Below are positions 1 to 11,005 of a DNA stretch of 64,000 nt, piece after piece. This DNA is from an uncultured Collinsella sp. GTDB taxonomy: Bacteria > Actinomycetota > Coriobacteriia > Coriobacteriales > Coriobacteriaceae. Each line of letters starts with the position of its first letter. Within the stretch, counting starts at the first letter, position 1. The stretch lies in NCBI GenBank assembly GCA_900541065.1, contig UQIE01000001.1, positions 1 to 64,000 on the forward strand, given 5' to 3'. The notes under the pieces were generated by a model. It was not told the DNA's origin, ran no database searches, and was given only the letters and a program-made list of their open reading frames with translations. The position numbers were made by a program, and so were the translations under genes.

Positions 1-43
1 GGTCGGCGGGGCCATTGTGGCTCTTGACAGCGGATTGGGTCAT
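1..43 (-). CDS. possible 5' end of the gene downstream of valS
   Basis: A minus-strand ATG ends at base 43 and is followed by an open frame (MTQSAVKSHNGPAD) that runs off the window. A gene such as folC often follows valS, but 14 residues are too few to identify anything. The only purine-rich match upstream (GAGG) is rather far from the ATG, so the start itself is uncertain. Confidence 0.25.
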   Translation of the reverse strand, partial: MTQSAVKSHNGPAD

Positions 44-51
44 ATGAGCGA

Positions 52-150
52 AAACGCCTCTGATGAGCCAAGGTGCCGTGAAACAAGGGCGCATAGGGCT
101 TATGCCCATGCGCCCGAAGTTGAACGGCAGATTGGCCATCAGAGGCGTTT
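52..150. repeat. composite inverted repeat between valS and the next gene
   Basis: Outer arms 52-71 and 132-150 pair over about 19 bases (AAACGCCTCTGATG...), with one bulged base. Inside, TGCCGT/ACGGCA pair again, and the centre forms a GC-rich hairpin (GGGCGCAT...ATGCGCCC). A separate hairpin, CCGCCGTTC-GTTA-GAACGGCGG, lies at 166-187. There is no T-run, so it is not a classical intrinsic terminator. The architecture (long outer stem, nested hairpin, about 100 nt) resembles the elements at 2959, 43611 and 44915, although the sequence differs. Confidence 0.7.
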
Positions 151-240
151 GCAGCGTCGAGCCAGCCGCCGTTCGTTAGAACGGCGGAATAGGTGTCCGC
201 AGTAGCGAGCAATGCCCCAAACCGCGTCCCCCAGTAACGC

Positions 241-2937
<2,697 letters not shown>

Positions 2938-2958
2938 ATATCTCTCCCTGTCCCGCCA

Positions 2959-3071
2959 GGGAGGAATGTAGGCCCGATTTTCGTTCGGTCAAGTCCTGGC
3001 TCGCACGAAGACCACATTAAGTGGTCTTCGGCTCGTGCGGAATCTACGAAAATCGGGCCTACATTCCTCCC
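2959..3071. repeat. 113-nt composite inverted repeat in the valS leader
   Basis: Arms 2959-2983 and 3047-3071 are perfectly complementary over 25 bases (GGGAGGAATGTAGGCCCGAT and on). Nested inside is a second hairpin, CGAAGACCAC-ATTAA-GTGGTCTTCG (3006-3030), flanked by further partly complementary GCACGA/GCTCGTGC sequence. It lies just upstream of the valS start on the minus strand, so it would be in the leader RNA if transcription starts further up. It may be a regulatory RNA fold or a small palindromic mobile element; nothing in it codes for protein. Confidence 0.75.
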
Positions 3072-3166
3072 CTTAGGTATCGATTACTTCAGTCTGATAT
3101 GACTTCGCTGAGGCTTAAACAAACACACAGAATAACACAGGTAGTTGGGGTTATTGCGTATATATA

Positions 3167-3202
3167 AAATAGCCTCCGACCACGGATGGTCAGAGGCTAT
3201 TT
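3167..3202 (-). terminator. intrinsic terminator of clpX
   Basis: On the minus strand a stem AAATAGCCTCTGACC / GGTCGGAGGCTATTT with a short loop is followed by TATATATA. It starts about 20 nt after the clpX stop codon. The symmetrical A/T flanks could make it work in both directions. Confidence 0.85.
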
Positions 3203-3223
3203 GCAAGCACGTTTTTGGCTGGT

Positions 3224-4630
3224 TTACCCGTAGATGCGTTGGGGCTGTTCTTCGCCCTTTACGGAGGCTTCGGTCACGATGACCTTGGAAACACCCTCCT
3301 CGCTGGGCAGGTCGAACATCGTCTGCTGCAGCACGTCCTCGCAGATGGCGCGCAGACCGCGGGCGCCGGTCTTGCGGGCAAGCGCCATGCGGGCGATCTC
3401 GTGCAGGGCGGCATCCTCAAACTCAAGCTCAACGTCCTCGAGCTGGAACATCTTACGATACTGGCGCACCACGGCGTTCTTGGGCTCGGTCAGAATCGAC
3501 ACCAGGTCATCCTCGTCGAGCGCCTGCGTCTGGGTGACGACGGGCGTACGTCCCACAAACTCAGGGATCATGCCAAAGGCGTTGAGGTCCTGTGGGAGCA
3601 CCTGGCGCAGCAGGTCGTTCTCGTCGACCGAGGTGGGGCCGGCAATCTCGGAGTTAAAGCCCACGCCCTTGTTGCCCACGCGATCGGCGATGATCTTGTC
3701 CAGACCCACAAAGGCACCGCCGCAGATGAACAGGATGTTGGTCGTATCGATCTGCAGCAGCTCCTGCTGGGGATGCTTACGGCCGCCGGTGGGCGGAACG
3801 CTTGCCACCGTGCCCTCAAGGATCTTAAGCAGCGCCTGCTGAACTCCCTCGCCCGAGACATCGCGGGTAATGGAGAGGTTCTCGGCCTTACGGGCGATCT
3901 TATCAATCTCGTCCACGTAGATAATGCCCACCTGAGCGCGCTCAATGTCACCATCGGCAGCATTGATGAGCTTGAGCAGGATGTTCTCCACGTCCTCGCC
4001 CACATAGCCGGCCTCGGTGAGCGCGGTAGCGTCGGCAATGGCAAACGGCACCTCGAGGATGCGCGCGAGCGTCTGGGCCAACAAGGTCTTGCCGGTACCG
4101 GTGGGACCGAGCAGCAGGATGTTGGACTTGGCGAGCTCTACCTCGTCCATATCGTCATCGAACTGCGAGCCCATGCCAGCATCAAAAGCGGACACCGCGG
4201 CGCCGCCCTCGATCACGCGGCGATAGTGATTGTACACGGCAACCGACATAGCGCGCTTGGCGTCCTCCTGGCCCATAACATAAGCCGAAAGCTCGTCATA
4301 GATCTCGTGCGGCGTCGGCACGTGCGTGATGACCTGACGGTCGTCCTCGAGCTCAAAGCCCTCGGTCTCGGGGTCTACGGCGGGCTGCCCAGCAGCCTGG
4401 CCGTGGTCGTTGAGGAAGCCTGGCAGCTTGCCGTTGCGGGCGGCGTCCATAAAGTCCGAAGCCAGCGACTCCTCCAAAATCTCGGAGCAGGCGGCAACGC
4501 ACTCGTCGCAGATAAAGATGTTGGTCGGGCCCTTTACGAGGCGACGGACCTGGCCCTGCTCTTTTCCGCAGAAGGAGCAGCGGATGGGGTTGCCGTTCTC
4601 GTCAAAGTTGTCCTGCATGTTACCTGCCAT
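3224..4630 (-). CDS. clpX: ClpX, ATP-dependent unfoldase subunit of ClpXP
   Basis: Hexameric AAA+ unfoldase that recognises substrates and threads them into ClpP. The 468-residue protein has the N-terminal zinc-binding domain (C18, C21, C41, C44), a Walker A motif GPTGTGKT near residue 155, a Walker B motif YVDEIDK, and the ClpP-docking IGF-type loop region. A long acidic insert separates the zinc domain and the AAA+ core. It starts one base after the clpP stop codon, so the two are co-transcribed. A second in-frame Met (codon 5) is an alternative start. Confidence 0.97.
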   Translation of the reverse strand: MAGNMQDNFDENGNPIRCSFCGKEQGQVRRLVKGPTNIFICDECVAACSEILEESLASDFMDAARNGKLPGFLNDHGQAAGQPAVDPETEGFELEDDRQVITHVPTPHEIYDELSAYVMGQEDAKRAMSVAVYNHYRRVIEGGAAVSAFDAGMGSQFDDDMDEVELAKSNILLLGPTGTGKTLLAQTLARILEVPFAIADATALTEAGYVGEDVENILLKLINAADGDIERAQVGIIYVDEIDKIARKAENLSITRDVSGEGVQQALLKILEGTVASVPPTGGRKHPQQELLQIDTTNILFICGGAFVGLDKIIADRVGNKGVGFNSEIAGPTSVDENDLLRQVLPQDLNAFGMIPEFVGRTPVVTQTQALDEDDLVSILTEPKNAVVRQYRKMFQLEDVELEFEDAALHEIARMALARKTGARGLRAICEDVLQQTMFDLPSEEGVSKVIVTEASVKGEEQPQRIYG

Positions 4631-4631
4631 C

Positions 4632-5252
4632 CTAGGCGTCCTTCGCGGCGAGGTCGCGCGAGGTGACGATACGATCGATCAGGCCGTAGTCGAGGGCCTC
4701 GGCAGCGGTCAGGTAGTTGTCGCGCTCGGTATCGGCCTGGACCTTTTCGATGGGCTGGCCAGAGGCGTCGGACAGGATCTGGTTGAGCTCGCGACGGGTC
4801 TTCTTGATCTCCTCGGCCACGATCTCAATCTCGGTCTGCTGGCCCTGCGCACCGCCGCTGGGCTGGTGAATCATGACCTTGGAATGCGGCAGGCAGAAGC
4901 GCTTGCCCTTGGCGCCGGCCGAAAGCAGCACGGCGGCCATAGACGCGGCCATGCCGACGCAAATGGTCGAGACCTGCGGCTTGATAAAGTTCATAGTGTC
5001 AAGAATTGCCAGGCCGGAGTAGACCTCGCCGCCGGGCGAATTAATGTAGAGCGAGATATCCTTCTCGGCATCCTGGCTCTCAAGATGCAGCAGCTGGGCA
5101 ACGACCAGGTTGGCGCTGACGGAGTTGATCTCCTCGCCCAAAAAGATGATGCGGTCGTTGAGCAGGCGCGAATAGATATCGTAGCTGCGCTCGCCGCGCG
5201 GCGTCTGCTCGATAACGTATGGCACGAGGGCGGAATCGAACTTGGCGATCAT
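4632..5252 (-). CDS. clpP: ClpP, protease subunit of ClpXP
   Basis: Serine peptidase that forms the double-heptamer chamber of ClpXP. Catalytic Ser is at about residue 104 (GMAASMAA), His at about 129 (MIHQPSGG), and the Asp lies in the QADTERD stretch. The frame is open further upstream to a TTG at 5282, but GGAG lies six bases before the ATG at 5252, and starting there gives the usual N-terminus ([11 protein letters not shown]) and 206 residues. It is followed at once by clpX and preceded by tig, a common arrangement. Confidence 0.96.
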   Translation of the reverse strand: MIAKFDSALVPYVIEQTPRGERSYDIYSRLLNDRIIFLGEEINSVSANLVVAQLLHLESQDAEKDISLYINSPGGEVYSGLAILDTMNFIKPQVSTICVGMAASMAAVLLSAGAKGKRFCLPHSKVMIHQPSGGAQGQQTEIEIVAEEIKKTRRELNQILSDASGQPIEKVQADTERDNYLTAAEALDYGLIDRIVTSRDLAAKDA

Positions 5253-5298
5253 ACGCATCTCCATTTCTCTCTTGCGGACCAAATTGGTTCTAGATAAA

Positions 5299-5339
5299 CG
5301 TACGGTGCCCGCATGCTATGCATTGGCTGGCACCGTACG
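5299..5339. promoter_or_regulatory. inverted repeat upstream of clpP
   Basis: CGTACGGTGCC (5299-5309) and GGCACCGTACG (5329-5339) form a perfect 11-bp inverted repeat with a 19-nt spacer, 47 nt before the clpP start and downstream of the tig stop. It may be an operator for a clp regulator or a tig terminator without a T-run; the sequence alone does not decide. Confidence 0.45.
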
Positions 5340-5415
5340 AAGCAACCGGATAACCGGTGTATAACTTTACCCCATCACGGGCGCACGCATGCGCTCGCGG
5401 GCAAGGTGGCGAGAA

Positions 5416-6714
5416 TTACTCGGCGTCCTTGGCGGTCTCGTCGACCTCGGTCACCTTGGCGTTCTCGACCAGGTGATCGACGGCCTTGGAGCGACGGATG
5501 GACTCGCGGACGGCAGGCATGCGGCCATCGGCGATGAACTCGGCCTTGGAAGCCTCGACGTCCTTGACGCCAGCCTTCTCGAACTCAGCGTTGATGTCGT
5601 CCTCGGTGACCTCGATCTTGAGCTCACGGGCGAGGGCGTCGAGAGCCAGGGACTCACGGGCAACGTCGTTGGCCTGCTTGTGCAGGTCGCCGATGAACTG
5701 CTCCATGGTCAGGCCGGAAGCGGGCAGCCAGGTGTCGAGGGTCATGCCGCGGGCAGCGAGGTTGGACAGGAAGTTCTGGCCAAGCTCCTCAAAGACGGAC
5801 TGCTCGTAGTCGGCATCCATCTCGTCGAGCTGCAGACGTTCGGCGAGAGCGGAGACGCAACGGTTCTCCTTCTCGGCCGGGAGGCGGGAAGCCTTGTCCT
5901 GCTCGATCTCGATCTTGATGGCGTCGCGCATGGCGTCGATGCTGTCGAAGCCAAAGTCGGACTTGACGAGCTCGTCGGTGAGCTCGGGGGTGTTGCGGAC
6001 CTTGATACCCTTGACGGTGACCTCGACGGTGTGGGTCTCGGCCTCCTCGCCCTCCTCGACCTCGTCGGTCCAGGTAACGGTCTTGACGTCGTCAACGTTA
6101 GCACCGATCAGGGCCTCGTTGAACTCCTTGGGGTTGCTGTCGCTACCGGCGATGAGCATGCGGCCCTCGGCGGCAAAGTTGTCGGCGTTCTCGACGGCCT
6201 TGAGGTCGACGGTCACATAGTCGTCAGCCTCGACGGCGCGACCCTCGACGTCCTCGAAGGTGGCACGGTAGTTGAGGAGCATCTCGACCTGGTTGTTGAT
6301 CTCGGACTCGGTGACCTCCGCAGGGGGCATCTCGATCTCGACGGCGTCGAAGGAGGAGAGCTCGGCAGCGGGACGCAGGGAGAACTCGACGGTGTAGGTG
6401 TAGTCCTCGTGATCCTTGGCGACGTCGAGCTCCTTGTAGTCACCGTTCTTGGTGGGGACGATGTCCAGCTCGTTGAGGACGGCGGGCTCGTTGGCGGCGA
6501 TCAGGTCGTTGGTAGCCTGAGCGAGGGTAGCCTCGGCGCCAAGTGCGGAGTCGATGACCGGACGGGGAGCCTTACCGGCACGGAAGCCCGGGAAGCGGTA
6601 CTTCTTGGCGGTGTCCTTGTAGGCCTTCTTGATCGCGGCGTCGACGTCGGCGGCCGGGATGGTGACCGTAGCGGTGAGCTTGGCGTCCTTGACGTCAGAA
6701 GCGGTGATGTTCAA
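5416..6714 (-). CDS. tig: trigger factor, ribosome-associated chaperone
   Basis: Binds nascent chains at the ribosome exit and has a peptidyl-prolyl isomerase domain. The N-terminal ribosome-binding signature FPGFRAGKAP is present near residue 45, followed by an FKBP-like middle domain and the helical C-terminal chaperone domain. It is very acidic and 432 residues long. The start is taken as TTG at 6714 because AGGAGG lies exactly six bases upstream and this gives the family's normal N-terminus (MNITASDVKD); the longer frame from 6771 would place this Shine-Dalgarno inside the gene. It lies upstream of clpP-clpX. Confidence 0.93.
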   Translation of the reverse strand: MNITASDVKDAKLTATVTIPAADVDAAIKKAYKDTAKKYRFPGFRAGKAPRPVIDSALGAEATLAQATNDLIAANEPAVLNELDIVPTKNGDYKELDVAKDHEDYTYTVEFSLRPAAELSSFDAVEIEMPPAEVTESEINNQVEMLLNYRATFEDVEGRAVEADDYVTVDLKAVENADNFAAEGRMLIAGSDSNPKEFNEALIGANVDDVKTVTWTDEVEEGEEAETHTVEVTVKGIKVRNTPELTDELVKSDFGFDSIDAMRDAIKIEIEQDKASRLPAEKENRCVSALAERLQLDEMDADYEQSVFEELGQNFLSNLAARGMTLDTWLPASGLTMEQFIGDLHKQANDVARESLALDALARELKIEVTEDDINAEFEKAGVKDVEASKAEFIADGRMPAVRESIRRSKAVDHLVENAKVTEVDETAKDAE

Positions 6715-6805
6715 CACGTTCCTCCTCATACTGCCCAGCTTATCTGAGGTGCTGGTACCTTTATGCAACAAAGAGTCGCGACGGCCAGGGCCGACGCAGG
6801 TGCGA

Positions 6806-6889
6806 TGGTGCGGGCGAAAGGACTCGAACCTTCACGGGAATCCCACCAGAACCTAAATCTGGCGCGTCTACCAATTCCGCCACGCCCGC
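6806..6889 (-). tRNA. tRNA-Leu (anticodon UAG)
   Basis: An 84-nt cloverleaf with acceptor stem GCGGGCG/CGCCCGC, discriminator A, and CCA encoded in the DNA. The anticodon loop is TTTAGGT on the stem CCAGA/TCTGG, giving anticodon TAG. The long class II variable arm (TGGGATTCCCGT) fits tRNA-Leu, and the T-loop is TTCGAGT. Confidence 0.96.
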
Positions 6890-7029
6890 ATGAGCGCACA
6901 GACTAGGAATGATAGCAGATACGAACGGCAAGCGCACGCACACCTTTTACAGGCTCACGACCTCACCACGAGTACAAAAGGCGGGGCGAATTACCCCGCC
7001 CCGCCAATTACGACTTGCTCGCTGATCCA

Positions 7030-9861
7030 CTACTCCCCCAGCAGGGCCTTCTCGGGCGTGATCGGAAGCGAGCGAACCTGGTGGCCGGTGGCGTGTGCCA
7101 CGGCCGAGGCAACGGCGGCGAGTGGCGTGTTGATGACGACCTCGCCGATCGACTTGGCACCAAACGGACCCGTCGGCTCGTAGCTCGGCTCAAAGGCCAC
7201 GCGAATGCTACCGATATCCAGGCGCGTGGGCAGCTTGTAGCTCATGAAGTTGCCGGTGCGCAGACGGCCGCGCTCATCGTGCTCGACGATCTCGTAGAGC
7301 GCATGACCGATACCCTGGGCAATGCCGCCCTCGGCCTGGACGCGCGCGAGCGCCTCGTTGATAACGGTGCCGCAGTCCACAGCCGCCACGTAGTCCACCA
7401 CGGTCACCTTGCCGGTGGCCTTGTTGACCTCAACCTCGGCAATGCCGGCCATAAACGGCGGGGGCGAAACGGGCAGGCAGACAGAGGCGTGCGAGGTAAG
7501 CGCGTCGCCGCCCGCGATATTCTTGACGCACAGGTTGGCAAAGTCACGCAGCGTGAGGTAGCGGTTCTGCTCGCGCGCGGCACGCTCGTCGGACAGACGC
7601 ACGTACTGGCCATCGAAGACCACCTCGGCGGCATCCACATCCCACATCTGGGCTGCCTTGGCGCAAATCTTCTCACGGAGCTCGGTCGCGGCGTTTTTGG
7701 CCGCAAGGCCCGTCACGTACGTGCCCGAGCTCGCGTACGAGCCGGCATCGAACGGCGACACATCGGTGTCCACGCCGCGCACCACGATCAGCGAGCTCTC
7801 CACGCCCAGCTCCTCGGCGGCAATCTGCGCCAGGATTGTGTCGACGCCCATGCCGTTATCGGTGGCACCGGTGCCGATGGTAATGAAGCCGTCCTCTTCC
7901 AGGCGCATGTCGATGCCGGCGATGTCCACGTTGGAGATGCCCGAGCCCTGCATGGTGAGCGCGCAGCCCAGGGCTCGCACGCGGTCGCCCAGGTCCACGG
8001 CCAGCGGCTTGTCGCGCCAGCCGATCATGTCCATCGCGCGCAGCAGGCAGCGGTCGAGCGCGCAGGCGTTGAGCTTCTCGTTGTAGTACTGCGGCATGAT
8101 CTCGCCCTCGCGCACGATGTTCTTAAGGCGCAGGTCGGCGGGGTCCATGTGCAGCATGTCGGCGAGTTCGTTGACGGCGCTCTCCACAGCAAACTGGCCC
8201 TGGGTGGCACCGTAGCCACGATACGCGCCGCCGCGGTTGGTATTGGTGTAGACGGCGTCCCAGCTAAAGCGGCTCGCCTTCACATGGTTGTAGATGGGCA
8301 GGCTCTTGTGGCCCGAAAGGCCGATCGTTGTGGTAGCGTGCTCGCCGTACGCGCCGGCGTTGGACAGCGTGTGCAGATCGATGGCCGTGATGGTGCCGTC
8401 GTTCATGGCGCCCAGCTTAACGGTCATCTGCATCTGGTGGCGCGAGTTGCCCGCGGTGATGGTCTCCTCGCGGGTGTAGCAGCAGTAGCTCGGACGGCCG
8501 GTCTGCTGGGTGACAAACGCCACAAAGATCTCGCAGCAGCCCGTCTGCTTGGAGCCAAAGCCGCCACCGATGCGCGGCTTAATGACATGCACCTGCGACT
8601 GCGGAATGTCGAGCGACTGCGCGACCATGCGGCGCACGTGGAAGGGCACCTGCGTGGAGGTGGTCACCGAGATGCGGCCGAACGCGTCGGTCGTCGCGAA
8701 GGCGCGGAAGGTTTCCATGGGCGCGGTCTGCGTGGCCTGGCTGGTGTAGGTGCGCTCAAAAACGATGTCGCTCTGGGCGAACGCCTCGTCCAAGTCGCCA
8801 TAGTCGCTCGTGCCGCTGCATACCAAGTTGCGCGGAACGTCGCCGCCCTGCGGGAACATAAAGGTCACGTCGCCCTCGGGGTGGACCACGATGTCGTTAT
8901 CAAGTGCCTGGGTAAAGTCGAGCAGCGGCTCGAGTACCTCGTAGTCGACCTTGATGAGCTTGAGCGCCTTGTCGGCGGCCTCCTCGGTCTCGGCAGCGAC
9001 GATCGCCACCTCCTCGTTTTGGTAGCGTACGAGGTTCTCGAGGATCAGGCGGTCGTAGGGACTCGGCTGCGGATAGCTCTGGCCAGCGATGGTAAAGCGG
9101 CGCTTGGGCACGTCCTCGTAGGTGTAGACGCCCACGACGCCGGGCACCTTCAGTGCGCGCGACGTATCGATGGAGCGGATCTTGGCGCGGGCATAGGGGC
9201 TGCGCTTGAGTTTGACGATGAGCGCGCCGGCGGGCACCATATCGCCCGTGTAGACGGGACGGCCCTCGAGCAGAGCCTTCGAGTCCTTCTTGGGCTGCTT
9301 GTGGGTAATCTGCTTGTAGGTGACGCCGTCGCAGCTGGTTTCGTTGACCGGCAGCTCAGGCATCTCGAAGCCCACCTGCACGCCAGACTCGATGAGAAAG
9401 CGGACGATGGCGCGCAGCTGGCTCTCGTAGCCGCTGCAGCGACAGAGGTTGCCGGCGAGCTGGCGCGAGAGCTCCTCGCGCGTGGCGACGAGGCTCGGGT
9501 CCTCCTTGGCGGCACGGGCGAGTGCCAGCACGTTCATGATGAGGCCGGGGGCGCAAAAACCGCACTGCTCGGCGCCTTCGGCAGCCATCGCACGGGCCAG
9601 CGCCTCAGACTCGGCCTTGAGGCCCTCGAGTGTGGTGACGGAGCGGCCCTCAACACGGGCGGCGGGAACCGAGCAGCTCAGCACCGGGTCGCCGTCGAGC
9701 CACACCGTGCACAGACCGCAGTTGGTGGTCTCGCAGGCGCAGCGCACCGACGCGCAGCCCTGCTCGCGCAGCAGCGCAAAGAGCATGGTATCGGGGGCAA
9801 TCTGAACCTTGACCTTGCGGCCGTTGAGCGTAAAGGAAAGATCGATGAGTTTGGCAGCCAT
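7030..9861 (-). CDS. xanthine-dehydrogenase-type molybdenum hydroxylase, 2Fe-2S and Mo-binding subunits fused
   Basis: Probably hydroxylates a purine or other N-heterocycle in the cytoplasm. Residues 1-160 are the ferredoxin-like part: C36, C41, C43, C48, C51 and C63, then CGFC near residue 97 and CRCSGY near 138. The remainder (from about 185) is the molybdopterin large subunit with GGFGSKQ, PMETFRA and the C-terminal GAKSIGE, which holds the catalytic Glu. In many bacteria these are separate proteins. The ATG overlaps the stop of the FAD-subunit gene by one base (TAATG), so the pair is translationally coupled. The dense selenium genes nearby make a selenium-dependent hydroxylase possible, but its substrate cannot be told from the sequence. 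Confidence 0.9.
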   Translation of the reverse strand: MAAKLIDLSFTLNGRKVKVQIAPDTMLFALLREQGCASVRCACETTNCGLCTVWLDGDPVLSCSVPAARVEGRSVTTLEGLKAESEALARAMAAEGAEQCGFCAPGLIMNVLALARAAKEDPSLVATREELSRQLAGNLCRCSGYESQLRAIVRFLIESGVQVGFEMPELPVNETSCDGVTYKQITHKQPKKDSKALLEGRPVYTGDMVPAGALIVKLKRSPYARAKIRSIDTSRALKVPGVVGVYTYEDVPKRRFTIAGQSYPQPSPYDRLILENLVRYQNEEVAIVAAETEEAADKALKLIKVDYEVLEPLLDFTQALDNDIVVHPEGDVTFMFPQGGDVPRNLVCSGTSDYGDLDEAFAQSDIVFERTYTSQATQTAPMETFRAFATTDAFGRISVTTSTQVPFHVRRMVAQSLDIPQSQVHVIKPRIGGGFGSKQTGCCEIFVAFVTQQTGRPSYCCYTREETITAGNSRHQMQMTVKLGAMNDGTITAIDLHTLSNAGAYGEHATTTIGLSGHKSLPIYNHVKASRFSWDAVYTNTNRGGAYRGYGATQGQFAVESAVNELADMLHMDPADLRLKNIVREGEIMPQYYNEKLNACALDRCLLRAMDMIGWRDKPLAVDLGDRVRALGCALTMQGSGISNVDIAGIDMRLEEDGFITIGTGATDNGMGVDTILAQIAAEELGVESSLIVVRGVDTDVSPFDAGSYASSGTYVTGLAAKNAATELREKICAKAAQMWDVDAAEVVFDGQYVRLSDERAAREQNRYLTLRDFANLCVKNIAGGDALTSHASVCLPVSPPPFMAGIAEVEVNKATGKVTVVDYVAAVDCGTVINEALARVQAEGGIAQGIGHALYEIVEHDERGRLRTGNFMSYKLPTRLDIGSIRVAFEPSYEPTGPFGAKSIGEVVINTPLAAVASAVAHATGHQVRSLPITPEKALLGE

Positions 9862-10775
9862 TAGCGCACCTCGCTAGAATCGACGCCGGGCACGCGGCGG
9901 CAGGAATACTCGTCCGTGGCGAACTTAGGGATCTGCACGCACTCGAGCTCGCGGGCAAGCGCGGCAGAAAGCTCGATGCCGGCGGCGCGGCGCACAGCCT
10001 GAATCGCCAGCGGGGCCGAGATGCGACGGCGGTAGTCAGCCGAGCCCCACATGTTGGTGCCGTAGCTCAGTGTGCGTACGGACGCGGCCAGGGCACGCAG
10101 CTCGTCCTTGGAAGGATGCTCGCTCACCAGGCCACATGCCTCGCCCTGCAGCAAGGTCGCGCGCAGCGGGCGGGCGCCCACGGTGACGTGCCAGGAGCCG
10201 TCCCACCAGGCGGCGGTGACATTGAGCGAGGGGAAGTCGGTCGCGGCCTTGCGCACGGCCTCGTAGCTTGCACGATAGTCGTGCTTAACGACCACAACGT
10301 GCTCGATCACGTCGCGCACGTAGCCCATGTCCACGAACTCCGCGAGCGGCACGCGGCCGGCGCCCGTCAGCTCAACGTACGAATCGAGCGCCAAAAAGGC
10401 CGAGAGCACGTCAGAGAAACCAAAGCGACCGTAAATGCTGCCGCCCACCGTGGCGGTGTTACGCAGCTGCACGCCCACGATGTCGTGGACGGCGAACTCA
10501 AAGACATTGTTGACAAGCGCGTTGAGCCCGGCATGACGCTCAAGCTGGCGCAGGGTACACATGGCACCGATGCGAAACTCGGTCTCGGTCTCCTCGATCT
10601 GATCGAGTCCGCAGGCCGAAAGGTCAATCGCCGTCGCCACGCGACGCGATCCCAGGCGCATCCAGATGCCGCCGCCCACAATCTTGTTGTTGCGGTTCTT
10701 CTGTAAGAGCTCATAGGCTTCGGCCGCGTTTCCAACACGGACGTAGGTACCGAACTTGAGCACGTTCTCCCCCAT
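9861..10775 (-). CDS. FAD-binding subunit of the molybdenum hydroxylase
   Basis: A 304-residue protein of the CO-dehydrogenase/xanthine-dehydrogenase flavin subunit family. It passes electrons between the 2Fe-2S clusters and NAD or another acceptor. The N-terminal FAD motif (KIVGGGIWMRL) is near residue 31, followed by the family block TATVGGSIYGRFGFSD near residue 115 and a CO_deh_flav_C-like C-terminal domain. It is first in a two-gene operon with the fused 2Fe-2S/Mo subunit. The start ATG at 10775 has GGAGAG directly before it; an in-frame GTG four codons later is a possible alternative. Confidence 0.9.
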   Translation of the reverse strand: MGENVLKFGTYVRVGNAAEAYELLQKNRNNKIVGGGIWMRLGSRRVATAIDLSACGLDQIEETETEFRIGAMCTLRQLERHAGLNALVNNVFEFAVHDIVGVQLRNTATVGGSIYGRFGFSDVLSAFLALDSYVELTGAGRVPLAEFVDMGYVRDVIEHVVVVKHDYRASYEAVRKAATDFPSLNVTAAWWDGSWHVTVGARPLRATLLQGEACGLVSEHPSKDELRALAASVRTLSYGTNMWGSADYRRRISAPLAIQAVRRAAGIELSAALARELECVQIPKFATDEYSCRRVPGVDSSEVR

Positions 10776-10856
10776 CTCTCCACTTGTCCAGTACGTTTAA
10801 GTGTACCAAACGAGGGGCCGCACACCGTTTTAGGACAAAATCCACCCACCCATCCA

Positions 10857-10928
10857 TAACTTGCGGTGATATACGGACTGATTAGCCGTTCTGGAACGCA
10901 AAACAGTCCGTATATCACCGCAACTTAT
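10857..10928. repeat. dispersed palindrome, copy 1
   Basis: Arms TTGCGGTGATATACGGACTG and CAGTCCGTATATCACCGCAA pair perfectly; the outer ATAAC/GTTAT end has one mismatch. The loop is about 23 nt. Five more copies are in this window. This copy has T-A at the stem position where the others have A-T or G-C. It lies between the gdhA terminator and the start of the FAD-subunit gene. Confidence 0.95.
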
Positions 10929-10946
10929 GAGGAGTCCTCCGGGATA

Positions 10947-10980
10947 GAAAAGGCTCCCAGCCAAGATGACTGGGAGCCTT
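10947..10980 (-). terminator. intrinsic terminator of gdhA
   Basis: On the minus strand, AAGGCTCCCAG and CTGGGAGCCTT form a perfect 11-bp stem with a 9-nt loop, followed by TTTT. It begins 26 nt after the gdhA stop codon. Confidence 0.9.
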
Positions 10981-11005
10981 CTGCGATGCCATATCGAGCG
11001 AAGAT

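Noticed and set aside
2938..3160. T-box riboswitch in the valS leader
   Set aside because: The conserved T-box antiterminator sequence and a specifier loop are not found; the region is instead a 113-nt inverted repeat.
10857..10928. the palindromes as ordinary intrinsic terminators
   Set aside because: No T-run follows on either strand, the gdhA terminator is a separate hairpin at 10947, and copies also stand upstream of genes.
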